In this document: positions 17,894 through 27,158 of the stretch, piece by piece
Layout: every line of letters starts with the position of its first letter
Numbering within the stretch: the first letter of the stretch is position 1
Assembly (NCBI RefSeq): GCF_000419605.1
Contig: NZ_ATTI01000001.1
Span: 1,215,501 to 1,279,500 of the forward strand
Direction of reading: 5' to 3'
Source of the DNA: Sphingomonas phyllosphaerae 5.2
Lineage (GTDB): Bacteria > Pseudomonadota > Alphaproteobacteria > Sphingomonadales > Sphingomonadaceae
Length of the DNA stretch: 64,000 nt
Notes under the pieces: generated by a model
What the model was told of the DNA's origin: nothing
What the model saw: only the letters and a program-made list of their open reading frames with translations
Database searches by the model: none
Translations under genes and position numbers: made by a program

Positions 17894-18784
17894 TCAAGGT
17901 CTGGCGGCCCCTGCCGGCTGGTTTGCATCCGCAACGCGTCGGACGAAGGTCGAGACATCCTCCAGCACCGGCGCGCGCCCACGGAACGGCCGGGCGAGGG
18001 CGAGAAGGATGCCGATGTGGCCGAGGCCGGCATAGGCGCGCAGGTCCACGGGGACGCCGCCCGTGCGCAGCCTGGCCGCGAGCGCCTGACTGTTGCGCGG
18101 CCGGACGAGCGTGTCCTTGTTGCCGTAGAGCAGCAATGCCGGTGGGTCGCCGACGCCAGCCCAGGTCACCGGCTGCGTTTCCGCCGGATCGGGCGAGCGA
18201 CCGAACGCCGCGCGGCTCGCGTCCACATCGAAGGGGGCGAAGTCGTACGGTCCCGCAAGCCCGACCAGGCCCTTCACCGCGGCGCGGCTTTCCCCAAGCC
18301 ATCGCGGGTCCACTGCGAGCATCGCTGCGATATAGGCGCCCGCGGAATGGCCCATCAGCACCACCGTTCCGCGATCGCCCCCGTGGTCGCCGGCATGCGT
18401 GACTGTCCATCGCACCGCCGCTGCACCGTCCTCGACGAAAGCGGGATAGTGGACGGCGGGAACCAGCCGGTAATCCGGTACGATCGCTACGAAGCCCTGC
18501 GCGGCCAGCGCGCGGCCGACGAAGGCATAGCCGGCGCGCGTACCGCTGTTCCAACTGCCGCCGTAGAAGAACACGACCACCGGCCGCGGCCGCTGCGATG
18601 CCGCGCGGGGCGCGTACACATCGAGGCGCTGGCGCGGGTCGGGGCCGTAGGCCACGTCCTTCGCGACGCGGATGCCGCCGCGGTCCTTCGGCACCAGCGC
18701 ATCGAAGGTGGTCAGCGGCGAGCAGGCTGCGGCGAGCGAGCCGAGCAGAAGCGCGGCGTGTATGCGGATGCGAGGAAGGTTCAC
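17894..18784 (-). CDS. Lipoprotein alpha/beta hydrolase (esterase, BD-FAE/HSL-like)
   Basis: Translation starts at GTG 18784, overlapping the stop of the exonuclease gene (GTGA), so the two are coupled. The 296-residue protein has a lipobox (LAAACS), an oxyanion FYGGSWNSG (a variant of HGGxW), the nucleophile elbow GHSAGAYIA, and Asp and His near GNKDTLV and GLGHIG. It is probably a membrane-tethered periplasmic carboxylesterase. BD-FAE relatives cleave feruloyl or acetyl groups from plant polysaccharides, but many act on simple esters. The overlap with an exonuclease is odd and gives no functional clue. Confidence 0.85.
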   Translation of the reverse strand: MNLPRIRIHAALLLGSLAAACSPLTTFDALVPKDRGGIRVAKDVAYGPDPRQRLDVYAPRAASQRPRPVVVFFYGGSWNSGTRAGYAFVGRALAAQGFVAIVPDYRLVPAVHYPAFVEDGAAAVRWTVTHAGDHGGDRGTVVLMGHSAGAYIAAMLAVDPRWLGESRAAVKGLVGLAGPYDFAPFDVDASRAAFGRSPDPAETQPVTWAGVGDPPALLLYGNKDTLVRPRNSQALAARLRTGGVPVDLRAYAGLGHIGILLALARPFRGRAPVLEDVSTFVRRVADANQPAGAARP

Positions 18785-19338
18785 GTGCGTGCCGCGGCGG
18801 CGGCGTAGGACAGGGCGTCCTCGCGCAGCTTTCGCCAGAGGTCGCGCTCCGCCGCCGCATCCGCGAGGGCGCGATGTGCCGGGGCGGCGCTTTTCGTCGC
18901 GTTGGCGCTCGCGACGAGATCGTGGACGGTAACCGCCAGGCGGTCCGCCGGAACGACATCGCGCAGGATCGAGATTGCGGTGTCGCGCAACGCCACGTCC
19001 GTGTCCTGCAGGCGCAGCGCGTGGCGGGGCAAGCCGGCGGCACGCAGCAGCGCGCTGAGCCACTTGCCGTCCCACGACGGGGCGCTGGCAAAGAGCGCGT
19101 GGTCGGACAAGGCCGCGATCATACGGGCGGCGACGGCGTCGTGCGCCGCCCCGTCGCGAACCAAGGTCTCGCGCGTGATGCCGTGGATACGCTCCGACTC
19201 TTCGTCCCAGTCGGTCCAGGCGGGTGCCGGTGCGATCAGGTGGCTCTCGGAACGGCCATCCTCGAACACCCAGGCGACCTCGATCGGGTAGCTCCGGTCG
19301 GCCAGCGACGAGGCCTCGAAGTCGAGAAAGACATTCAC
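18781..19338 (-). CDS. DEDDh-family 3'-5' exonuclease
   Basis: The 185-residue protein starts almost at motif I, FLDFEASSL (DxE). It continues through WVFEDGRSESHLI, ERIHGIT, a second Asp segment (SAPSWDGKWLSALL) and HRALADAAAE (the Hxxx(x)D motif III). This is the RNase T/DnaQ fold without polymerase domains, so it should trim DNA or RNA 3' ends using two metal ions. GTG 19338 is chosen because GTGGAG lies upstream and homologues begin just before FLDFEAS; an in-frame ATG at 19362 would add eight residues. Confidence 0.82.
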   Translation of the reverse strand: MNVFLDFEASSLADRSYPIEVAWVFEDGRSESHLIAPAPAWTDWDEESERIHGITRETLVRDGAAHDAVAARMIAALSDHALFASAPSWDGKWLSALLRAAGLPRHALRLQDTDVALRDTAISILRDVVPADRLAVTVHDLVASANATKSAAPAHRALADAAAERDLWRKLREDALSYAAAAART

Positions 19339-19423
19339 CGTCGATACTCCACGTTGGCGCATCTGCGCGCCTGATGCGCATGTACGACGATGTAGCACGT
19401 GTCTGGCGCTGTCGACGGCCCGG

Positions 19424-20389
19424 CTATTTGCGCCGCCACAGGAGCGCACCGACGGTGGCCAGCCCGGCGGCGACGCCCAGCGCCGCCGCCTTGCGGCGTC
19501 GCTCGGGGTGACGACGGCCGCCTTCGATGCCGCTCGGGCCGGCAGGCGGGGCGAACAGCGCGCCACTTCCATCCTCGCCGCGCTCGGCCTTGTCGCTCCA
19601 GCGGCCCATGAACCCGTTCATCATCGCCGCCGAAAGATTGGGGACGACGAAATGGCTGAGTTTCAGCGCGATCGCCGGAGCACCGACGACGGTGGTGTTG
19701 CGGGGACGGTCGGCAAGCCGGACGATCGCCTTCGCCACCGATTCAGGGGCTAACGAGCCGGGGGGAAGCGACAGCTTCGCGCCGGTGTAGTTCGCTGCAT
19801 GGTCGATGCCGGGCGTATCGACGAAGGTCGGGTAGACGTCGCAGACGTGGATGCCCGGATGCTTGGACAATTCGCCGCGCAACGCTTCGCTGAACCCGCG
19901 CAGTCCGAACTTGCTGGCCGAATAGGCCGCCGCATAGGGCGTCGCGACGAACCCACCGACCGAGATCATGTTGACGAAGGTGCCATGATCCTGCGCGAGG
20001 AAGATCGGCAGCACCGCATGTGCATCGTTCATGTGGCCGATGAGGTTGGCGGCGACCACGTGCGCGTGATCCGCGATCGGCACGTCCTCGTAGCGCCCGA
20101 CGACGCCGACGCCGACGTTGCTGAACCAGAGGTCGATCCCGCCCAACGTGTCGCGAGCTTCGGCGGCGAGTTGCGCCACCGCGCCGGCGTCCGTCACGTC
20201 GACGATCCGCACGTGCGCCTCGCCGCCGGCCGCGCGGCAGCGCTCCGCGATGTCGTCGAGCCCCGCGCGCCCACGTGCGCCGAGCACCAGCCGGGCGCCG
20301 TTGCGCGCGAACGCCAGCGCGGTCGCCGCACCTATTCCACTGGATGCGCCGGTGATGACGACCCGCTTCGCTACCCTTTTGTCTGCCAC
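19424..20389 (-). CDS. SDR family oxidoreductase with C-terminal membrane anchor
   Basis: The protein has VVITGASSGIGAATALAF (TGxxxGIG), NVGVG in place of NNAG, catalytic Ser in NMISVGG, YSASK (YxxxK) and VDTPGIDH. A C-terminal tail (RRRKAAALGVAAGLATVGALLWRRK) looks like a single membrane helix with flanking Arg/Lys. GTG 20389 gives 321 residues. Upstream in-frame ATGs (20461, 20521) would add a stretch with low third-position GC and no ribosome site, so they are less likely. It probably acts on a lipid-like or membrane-partitioned substrate (inference). Confidence 0.8.
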   Translation of the reverse strand: MADKRVAKRVVITGASSGIGAATALAFARNGARLVLGARGRAGLDDIAERCRAAGGEAHVRIVDVTDAGAVAQLAAEARDTLGGIDLWFSNVGVGVVGRYEDVPIADHAHVVAANLIGHMNDAHAVLPIFLAQDHGTFVNMISVGGFVATPYAAAYSASKFGLRGFSEALRGELSKHPGIHVCDVYPTFVDTPGIDHAANYTGAKLSLPPGSLAPESVAKAIVRLADRPRNTTVVGAPAIALKLSHFVVPNLSAAMMNGFMGRWSDKAERGEDGSGALFAPPAGPSGIEGGRRHPERRRKAAALGVAAGLATVGALLWRRK

Positions 20390-20561
20390 GCTTGCTGCCC
20401 TGCTGGGAACGACGGAAGCAGGACGATTGCCGGGGTGGTGTCGTTCCGACCGGGCGACCATCGCCTTGCGGATATTGTCGTTCCCGGGCAGCATGGGTCG
20501 TAACGGCGCGGGACACGACATTGCCGGCGGATACGTTCGCGCGACATGCCGATCATCAAGC

Positions 20562-22244
20562 TCATGTCGTCAGGCCGTCGCCCTCGATGATCAGCGCGAG
20601 CCCGATGCGGTTTCGCAGGTCGTCGGGCAGCCGGACCACGAGTTCCTGGCCGGAACGGGTGAAGGGGAGGGGGGTGGTGCTTCCCGGGAACGTCACCTTG
20701 CTGACCTCGCCCCTTCCCACCGGATTGTCGCTGCCCAGCAGCGACAGCCGGACGGCACCATCCGCGGGCCAGCCCAGCACCAGCGCATGCAACGCGCCAC
20801 TGCGAGTTACGTAGCGGATATCCTTCGCCGTATAGCTGCTGTCCTGGCCGCCTTCGGAGAACGCGCCTCCCGACCCGGTGCTGGAGCCCTCTCCGTGCAG
20901 ACGCCACGGGCGTGTTCCGTAAATCGCGTCACCAAACCGTTGCATCCACGTGGCAATCTCTTCGACGATCTGGCGTTCGCGGTCGTCGATCGTCCCGTCG
21001 CCGCGGAGTGGAACGCTGAGCATGAGGTTGCCGTTCTTCGAGACGACGTCGCACAGCGTGTGCAAGACCTTGGCCGGCGTCTTGTAGCGGTTTTCGCGGT
21101 AATATTGTTCGCCGTAGAACCAGTTCCCCAGGCACGTCTCCGTCTGCCACGGGAAGCGGTCGATATAGCCTTTCTGCCCGCGCTCGACGACGTCGACCAA
21201 TCCCATCCGCCGCTGCGGCGGGGTCTCCTTGGCGGTGACCACGCCCTCCAGCCGGCCGTCATGCCACGCCATGTTCCGGTTGTAGAAATAGGCCGCCATG
21301 TCGAGACCGGCCTGCCCGAGCGGGAGATCGTGGTTGTCGAAATAGAGCATGTCGGGCCTGTATTTGTCGATCAATTCCCGGCAGCGAAGCGTCCACCGTT
21401 GCACGAAGGCCGGGTCGTGCGGCGCGCCCTCGTCCCACAGCCCGTCGGTGGCGGCATGCCACGCATTCGCTTCCGCGATCGACGCGATCCCGTCGGGCAT
21501 GGCCATGCTGCGGCCGGTGTACAGCTCCTGTGGGTCGAGCCCCTCCCACCAGCGGCCGCGTCCGTCCGCCCGGGTCAGCCGGGCGGCGTCGTAGCGCTGA
21601 CCCCGACGCGGGCCTTGCAGGTCATAGCCATACGCGACCTGGTTCCAGTGCCAGGCGTGGCCCGAATGGTTGGACACCGCAAACCGAAGTCCACGCTCGC
21701 GGGCGAGCTTCGCCCAGGTGCCGACGATGTCGCGTTTCGGGCCGACCCGCGTCGAGTTCCACGCATGATGCGACGATGCGTAGCAGTCGAAATTGTCGTG
21801 GTGGTTGGCGACCGCCATGAAATAGCGCGCGCCGGCGCGCTTGTAGAGATCCAGCAGCCCGGCCGGGTCCCATCGCTCGGCGCGCCAACGGTTCTGGATT
21901 TCCATGAAACCGCTGTCGGCGGGGTGGCCGTAATGCTTGAGGTGATGCTCGTACGAGGGGTGACCTTGCAGGTACATGTCGCGCGCGTACCAATCGTCGC
22001 CCGCCGCGGGGACGGAGGCCGCGCCCCAATGCGCCCAGATCCCGAACTTGGCGTCGCGGAACCAGTCGGGCGCGCTATATCCGCTGGTGAGCGACCCCCA
22101 GTCGGCCCCGAACCGCGGCGGTGGATCGACCCTGACGGGCCGCAGGTCCGCCGAACGCGCCGGGACCCCGGCGCCACCGGGCACCGCGGCTGCCGCGGCA
22201 GTGGCCACGCCGGCGTGGAGGACGGATCGCCGTGTAACGTCCAT
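20562..22244 (-). CDS. GH29 alpha-L-fucosidase
   Basis: The 560-residue protein has a Tat-like signal (VTRRSVLHAGVATAAAAA). GH29 motifs are present: KFGIWAHWGAASVPA, ANHHDNFDCY, AVSNHSGHAWHW and LYFDNHDLP, where D303 fits the catalytic nucleophile. A C-terminal beta-sandwich follows (VTRSGALHALVLGWP...). It should release alpha-L-fucose from glycans in the periplasm. It is the last gene of a three-gene unit with two SGNH esterases, divergent from a TonB receptor; together they look like a glycan-uptake locus. Start 22244 is chosen because the Tat motif begins just after it. Confidence 0.9.
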   Translation of the reverse strand: MDVTRRSVLHAGVATAAAAAVPGGAGVPARSADLRPVRVDPPPRFGADWGSLTSGYSAPDWFRDAKFGIWAHWGAASVPAAGDDWYARDMYLQGHPSYEHHLKHYGHPADSGFMEIQNRWRAERWDPAGLLDLYKRAGARYFMAVANHHDNFDCYASSHHAWNSTRVGPKRDIVGTWAKLARERGLRFAVSNHSGHAWHWNQVAYGYDLQGPRRGQRYDAARLTRADGRGRWWEGLDPQELYTGRSMAMPDGIASIAEANAWHAATDGLWDEGAPHDPAFVQRWTLRCRELIDKYRPDMLYFDNHDLPLGQAGLDMAAYFYNRNMAWHDGRLEGVVTAKETPPQRRMGLVDVVERGQKGYIDRFPWQTETCLGNWFYGEQYYRENRYKTPAKVLHTLCDVVSKNGNLMLSVPLRGDGTIDDRERQIVEEIATWMQRFGDAIYGTRPWRLHGEGSSTGSGGAFSEGGQDSSYTAKDIRYVTRSGALHALVLGWPADGAVRLSLLGSDNPVGRGEVSKVTFPGSTTPLPFTRSGQELVVRLPDDLRNRIGLALIIEGDGLTT

Positions 22245-22323
22245 GCTTCGATGTTCCCTCTTGGCGGCCTTCGCCGCATTCGTCATGTCAGGCGTGTCCA
22301 CCGCATCGCGGCGCGGCGGCGCG

Positions 22324-23130
22324 TCAGCGGCTGCGCAAGGCGCGCTCGATCGCGGCAAGTGCGAGTGGACGCATCACGGCATAGCCTTCCGGCGTCGGAT
22401 GCACGCCGTCGGTGGCGAGACCCGGCTTCATCGCGCCCTGTTCCGTCGCCATCGCACGGTGATAATCGACGTAGGTGAAGCCGTTGGCGCGCGCATATTC
22501 GCGTAGCCACGCGTTCATCGCAGCGATCTGCGGCACGGGGCGCTTCTCCGGGTTCCACGGAAACGCGCCGGCGGGCGGGATCGAGGCTAGGATGACCCTG
22601 ATCCCGTGCGCGCGGGCGAGTTCCGCCATGGTCTGGATGTGCCCTTGCACGGTCGCCATCGTGGCCGCGCCGGTATTGCCCGCGATATCGTTGGTCCCGG
22701 CCATGATGTGAACGGCGCGGGGGCGGAGCGCGATCACGTCCTGACGGAAACGCAGCAACATCTGCGACGTGGTCTGCCCGCTGATCCCGCGATCGACCAG
22801 CCCGTCGGTGAACAGCGACGGATCCGCACCGATCCAGTTGTCGGTGATGGAATCGCCCATGAAGACGACGCGCACGGGCCGCTGCACCTGCGCATTCGCT
22901 GCTGCGTAGCGGCATAGCTGGCCATGGTCGCGGGTCAGCATGTGCAGGTTCCACATCTGCCAGGCCGCGCCATCGGCCGGCTTGGGATGGGCGGGGCAGG
23001 GCTGGGCAACGATCCCGGACGGATCGTCGGCATAGGGATCGCCGGGCACGCGCGTCTGTGCGCCGGCGGCTCCCGCAGCGAACAGCAGCGGGGCAAGGAT
23101 CAGGGGAGCGAGGATCAAAGGGCTGCGCAT
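22324..23130 (-). CDS. SGNH/GDSL-family hydrolase (copy 1)
   Basis: The 268-residue protein has a Sec signal (ending AAGAQT) and block I VVFMGDSITDNW, block II Gly (GISGQTT), block III GTNDIAG and block V DGVHPTPEGY, so Ser, Gly, Asn, Asp and His are all in place. It is likely a periplasmic carbohydrate O-acetyl esterase, given the fucosidase 79 bp downstream. ATG 23130 follows AAGGAAG; only 2 bp separate it from the stop of the upstream paralogue. The two copies share the GDSITD, QMLLRF.QDVIALRP and DGVHP segments, pointing to duplication. Confidence 0.87.
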   Translation of the reverse strand: MRSPLILAPLILAPLLFAAGAAGAQTRVPGDPYADDPSGIVAQPCPAHPKPADGAAWQMWNLHMLTRDHGQLCRYAAANAQVQRPVRVVFMGDSITDNWIGADPSLFTDGLVDRGISGQTTSQMLLRFRQDVIALRPRAVHIMAGTNDIAGNTGAATMATVQGHIQTMAELARAHGIRVILASIPPAGAFPWNPEKRPVPQIAAMNAWLREYARANGFTYVDYHRAMATEQGAMKPGLATDGVHPTPEGYAVMRPLALAAIERALRSR

Positions 23131-23132
23131 CG

Positions 23133-23996
23133 TCAATGCTTCCTTCCGTGTCGGAGCGGGGTGGCCAGCGCGGCGGCGATCGCCCGCGCCGCGATGGGGG
23201 CCATGCGCGTATAGCCGACCAAGAGCGGGTGGACGCCGTCATCGGTGTAGCGGGCGTCGAGCAGGCCGCGCCTGTCCACCAGCGCGGCGTGATAATCGGC
23301 ATAGCGATAGCCGCGCCGTGCGCAGAAGCCGTGCAACCACGCGTTCAGTGCGCGCAGCGTCGCCGGGTTACGCTCCCTGACGACGTCGCGGGCGTTGGGG
23401 GTGTAATCGTTGACCGGCAGCAGCGACCCGAACACCACCTTGATTCCGTGCGCGTCGGCGAGGTCGGCCATCGCCTCCCAATTGCTCTCGATCTGCTCCG
23501 GCGTTTCCTCCTGCAGAAATCCCTGCACGTCGTTCACGCCGGCAAGGATCACCACCACCGCTGGACGCAGGGCGATCACGTCCTGATGGAAGCGCAGCAG
23601 CATCTGCGCGGTCACCTGGCTGCCGACGCCGCGGTTGACATAGGGGCGGCCGGGGAAGCTTTCGGCCAGGTTCCAGCGATCGGTGATGGAATCGCCGATA
23701 AAGACCACCCGCCGTTCGTCATGGCGCGGCGGCGGCAGCAGGCGATTGGCCGCTTGGTAAAGGTAGCGCTCCCCGAAATCGTGCATCAGGCTGGGGACCA
23801 ACTTGTCACGGAAGGGGCCGAGCCACGGGCCCCAGTCGCGCTCGGCGACGACGCGGCGGGTCGGCGAGCTTTGATATGCCGCAGGCGCCGCGAGGGCGGA
23901 AAACGTGGGGAATGCCAGGATTGCCGCTGCGCAGGCGATCAAACCGACGCGTCGCACACGCCGCGGACGAAGCTTGCCACCCGATCCGCTCCTCAT
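23133..23996 (-). CDS. SGNH/GDSL-family hydrolase (copy 2)
   Basis: The 287-residue paralogue of the next gene has a Sec signal after Arg-rich residues (RRVRRVGLIACAAAILAFP). It has VVFIGDSITDRW, a GVGSQVTAQML block II, AGVNDVQG (block III) and DGVHPLLVGY. Start ATG 23996 has GGAGGGGGC upstream. It is the promoter-proximal gene of the esterase-esterase-fucosidase unit and faces the TonB receptor gene. Two linked esterases suggest an acetylated, fucosylated glycan as the substrate, which is inference. Confidence 0.87.
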   Translation of the reverse strand: MRSGSGGKLRPRRVRRVGLIACAAAILAFPTFSALAAPAAYQSSPTRRVVAERDWGPWLGPFRDKLVPSLMHDFGERYLYQAANRLLPPPRHDERRVVFIGDSITDRWNLAESFPGRPYVNRGVGSQVTAQMLLRFHQDVIALRPAVVVILAGVNDVQGFLQEETPEQIESNWEAMADLADAHGIKVVFGSLLPVNDYTPNARDVVRERNPATLRALNAWLHGFCARRGYRYADYHAALVDRRGLLDARYTDDGVHPLLVGYTRMAPIAARAIAAALATPLRHGRKH

Positions 23997-24052
23997 GCTC
24001 GCCCCCTCCGCTGTACCTGTACGGCACGATCGTCGCATCTTACGGATAACGC

Positions 24053-24070
24053 TACCAAAAAGCGCTGGTA
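24053..24070. promoter_or_regulatory. Inverted repeat in the glycan-locus divergent promoter
   Basis: TACCA (24053-24057) and TGGTA (24066-24070) flank AAAAGCGC. Just before it runs ATAACGCTACC. The half-sites GCTACC and GCTGGTA resemble the arms of LacI-family operators (TGGTAGCGCTACCA type). No LacI gene lies in the window. Confidence 0.4.
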
Positions 24071-24096
24071 AAATCTTCTTTTATATATCACAGCCC

Positions 24097-24110
24097 GTTC
24101 AGGCCTGAAC
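24097..24110. promoter_or_regulatory. Perfect 14-bp palindrome GTTCAGGCCTGAAC before the TonB receptor
   Basis: The sequence is its own reverse complement over 14 bases and sits 31 bp upstream of ATG 24141. It could be a dimer operator or a 5' leader hairpin. Given its place, it may control the receptor. Confidence 0.5.
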
Positions 24111-24140
24111 AAGGGCGGCTCGACCAGGAGGGGAACGGAC

Positions 24141-27026
24141 ATGCTGAACACGATCGCAACGCGACATCCACGCCGTCGGTGGCACGCAGGGGCGTCTGCC
24201 ATCGCATTGTTGCTCGGCAGTGCCGTGCCGGCCTGGGCGCAGACGCCCGCCGACGATGCACCGCAGAGCGGCACCGTTTCACCGAGCGGCGATCAGCGCA
24301 CCACCGACGATCAGTCCGACGGCGGCAATGCCGGTGCGGAAGAGATCGTCGTCACCGGTACGCGCGCCAGCCTGTCCAGTGCGCAGGCCATCAAGCGCAA
24401 CGCCGACCAGATCGTCGATTCGATCGTCGCAGAGGACATCGGCAAGCTGCCCGATCGCAACGTCGCCGAGGCGTTGCAGCGGATCACCGGCGTGCAGATC
24501 CAGCGCAGCTTCGGCGAAGGCAGTTCGGTGGCGATCCGCGGCTTGAGCCAGGTCCGTACCGAGATCAACGGCCGCGACATCTTCACGGCCAACAACGGTC
24601 GCACCCTCAGCCTGGAGGACGTCCCGTCCGAACTGCTGGCCGGGATCGACGTGTACAAGAACCCGTCGGCGAACCTGATCGAGGGCGGCATCGGCGGCCT
24701 GATCAACCTGCGCACCCGCAAGCCGTTCGACTTCGACGGGTTCCGCCTGTCGGCCAGCGGCAGCAGCAATTACTACGACCTGTACGATACCACCAAGCCG
24801 CAGGCGAACCTGCTGGTGTCGGATCGCTGGAACACCGGCATCGGCGAGATCGGCGTCATGGTCGACCTGGCGTATCAGCAAACCGCCTTCCGGCAGGACC
24901 AGGTTTCCAGCCAGCCGATGTTCCTGCTGCAGGACGGGCTGAACGCTGACGGAACGCCGGTCAATGCATCGGACCGGCAGGTCGCGACGGGGCTGAACCG
25001 GCTCGGCACGCCGACCTACCTGGCCCATGGCGTCGGGATCGGCCAGTATCTCGGTGATCGTCGCCGCCTGGGCGTCGATGCCGCGGTACAGTGGCGCCCG
25101 ACCGACACGGTCGAGGTCACCGCCGAGTATATCCGCTCGGACTACAAGTTCCGGTACGGCGACTACAGCTTCTTCGCCTACACCGGGCTGAACCCGATCA
25201 TCCCGGACTATACGCAGCCCTTCACCTATGACTCGGAAGGCAATTTCCGCAGCGGCACGTTCGTCGACGTGCCGGTCAACGCCAATACGAGCCTCGAAAG
25301 CCGTCGCTCGGTCACCAGCGACTATTCGCTGAACGTGAAGTGGCGCCCGTCGGATAACGCCACGATCACTGCCGACGGGCAGTATATCAAGGGCACCACC
25401 GACGGCCAGCGGTCGATCGTGATCCTGGCGTCGACCGCGGAGCGGCTTTATCATTCGGTCGCCGAAGATGGTCCGCCGACCTTCTTCATCACGCCCGACG
25501 GCAACGCCGCCAACGGCAACGGGCTGATCACCGATCCGGCCAATTACGGCAGCGGGGTAGGCTATCTCGACCATATCGACCGATCGGTGGGCGATCAGTA
25601 CAGCGCCCGTCTGGACGGCGAGTACAAGTTCGACGGCAGCTTCCTGAAGTCGGTGGCGGTCGGTCTGCGCTACACCGATCGCTCGGCGACGACCGACAGC
25701 TCGACCTATGCCTATTACGGGCTGAACCGGCCGCTCGCGCCGGGCCTGCTCGAGCTGCGGCCGTTCCGCGGCAACCTGTATCGTGGGTTCCAGGGCGTGC
25801 CGGACGGCGCGATCTTCTTCAATCGCGGCGTGACGCTCGACTATGACCGGACGCGCGCGGCGCTTGCCGATTACGTCGACCCGTCACAGCGTCAGGCGCT
25901 GCTGGACGGCGTCGGCTATGGCCCCAACGACCGGAACGTGCAGGGCGAGACGACCTACACCGCGTACGGCGTGGCGCGTTTCGGCACGACCGACTTCGTG
26001 CTGCCCTTCGACGGTAATCTGGGCGTGCGCGTGATCAAGACCCAGACCAGCTCGGCCGGGTTCCGCGGTGAATCGCCGCGGGTCCAGACCGGGGTGGACA
26101 CCACCACCGGCCTGCCGATCTTCGGCAACGGCCCGGTCACGTTCGTGCCGGTCGAGGTCGACTCCTCGTACACCAAGGTGCTGCCGAGCCTGAACCTGAC
26201 GTTCCATCTGACGGATCAGGTGCAGCTGCGGCTGGCGGGGTCCAAGGCGCTGACCCGGCCGGCGTTCGACCAGCTGAACCAGAACATCACGATCAACCAG
26301 AACGTGCCCACCAACGGCATCCCGACCGCCTCGTCGGGCAACGCCAACCTGCGCCCGCTGACCGCCGACCAGCTCGACGCCAGCCTCGAATATTACTTCT
26401 CGCGCACCGGATCGCTGTACGCCGCCGCGTTCTACAAGAAGGTCGACGGTTTCATCACCAACGGCGTCTTCGATGAGAGCTACACGTTCGGCAACGACAC
26501 CGTGACCTATCAGGTCAGCCGTCCGGTCAACGGCGACAATGGCCGGATCAAGGGCGTCGAGATCGGCGGCAATACGTTCTTCGACTTCCTGCCGGGATGG
26601 CTGTCGGGCTTCGGCACGCAGGCGAACTTCACTTACGTCGATAGCGAGGCCCCCTCGCCGGATGCGGAGGACACGTCGGGCGCCCGCCTGTCCGTGCCGC
26701 TGGAGCAGCTTTCCAAGTACAGCTACAACCTCGTCGGAATCTACGACAAGGGTCCGCTGTCGGCGCGTGTCGCGTACAACTGGCGGTCGAAATATGTCGT
26801 GACCACCCGCGGCAACGGTTCCGGCAACCTGCCGATCTTCAACGATGCACGCGGGCAGCTGGACGCGTCGATCACTTATACCATCGCCCCCCATTTCGCG
26901 CTCACGGTCGATGGGACCAACCTGAGCAATGCCGAGAACCGGACCTATTACGGCGTCGCCAGCCGTCCGCAGTCGGCGGTGCTCAACGACCGCCGGATCA
27001 GTGTGACGGCGCGGCTGACCTACTAA
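24141..27026 (+). CDS. TonB-dependent receptor (glycan uptake)
   Basis: The 961-residue protein has a Sec signal (ending PAWAQT) and a TonB box region (AEEIVVTGTRASL). The plug domain has DIGKLPDRNVAEALQRITGVQIQR and GSSVAIRGLSQVRTEINGRDIF. A 22-strand barrel follows, ending ISVTARLTY. AGGAGGGG precedes ATG 24141. The long IKRNADQIVDSIVAEDIGKLPD segment is typical of Sphingomonas and Caulobacter receptors for plant or algal oligosaccharides. Divergence from the fucosidase/esterase unit makes a fucosylated oligosaccharide the best guess for substrate. Energy comes from TonB-ExbBD encoded elsewhere. Confidence 0.92.
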   Translation: MLNTIATRHPRRRWHAGASAIALLLGSAVPAWAQTPADDAPQSGTVSPSGDQRTTDDQSDGGNAGAEEIVVTGTRASLSSAQAIKRNADQIVDSIVAEDIGKLPDRNVAEALQRITGVQIQRSFGEGSSVAIRGLSQVRTEINGRDIFTANNGRTLSLEDVPSELLAGIDVYKNPSANLIEGGIGGLINLRTRKPFDFDGFRLSASGSSNYYDLYDTTKPQANLLVSDRWNTGIGEIGVMVDLAYQQTAFRQDQVSSQPMFLLQDGLNADGTPVNASDRQVATGLNRLGTPTYLAHGVGIGQYLGDRRRLGVDAAVQWRPTDTVEVTAEYIRSDYKFRYGDYSFFAYTGLNPIIPDYTQPFTYDSEGNFRSGTFVDVPVNANTSLESRRSVTSDYSLNVKWRPSDNATITADGQYIKGTTDGQRSIVILASTAERLYHSVAEDGPPTFFITPDGNAANGNGLITDPANYGSGVGYLDHIDRSVGDQYSARLDGEYKFDGSFLKSVAVGLRYTDRSATTDSSTYAYYGLNRPLAPGLLELRPFRGNLYRGFQGVPDGAIFFNRGVTLDYDRTRAALADYVDPSQRQALLDGVGYGPNDRNVQGETTYTAYGVARFGTTDFVLPFDGNLGVRVIKTQTSSAGFRGESPRVQTGVDTTTGLPIFGNGPVTFVPVEVDSSYTKVLPSLNLTFHLTDQVQLRLAGSKALTRPAFDQLNQNITINQNVPTNGIPTASSGNANLRPLTADQLDASLEYYFSRTGSLYAAAFYKKVDGFITNGVFDESYTFGNDTVTYQVSRPVNGDNGRIKGVEIGGNTFFDFLPGWLSGFGTQANFTYVDSEAPSPDAEDTSGARLSVPLEQLSKYSYNLVGIYDKGPLSARVAYNWRSKYVVTTRGNGSGNLPIFNDARGQLDASITYTIAPHFALTVDGTNLSNAENRTYYGVASRPQSAVLNDRRISVTARLTY

Positions 27027-27042
27027 ACCGGGATGATCGGAC

Positions 27043-27076
27043 AGTAGCGGGCATTCCGACGTGCCCGCTACTATTT
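27043..27076. terminator. Terminator hairpin between the TonB receptor and a convergent gene
   Basis: AGTAGCGGGCA (27043-27053) pairs perfectly with TGCCCGCTACT (27062-27072) around an 8-base loop, followed by ATTT. The 11-bp stem between two convergent genes fits a terminator, possibly working in both directions. Confidence 0.75.
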
Positions 27077-27158
27077 CGCCCGGTCCACTCGGCAAGTACG
27101 CGCCTGTTTCCGTTGCAAACGGTAATCTTGACGTCAGTCGCTGGCGGTGACCCGCCGG

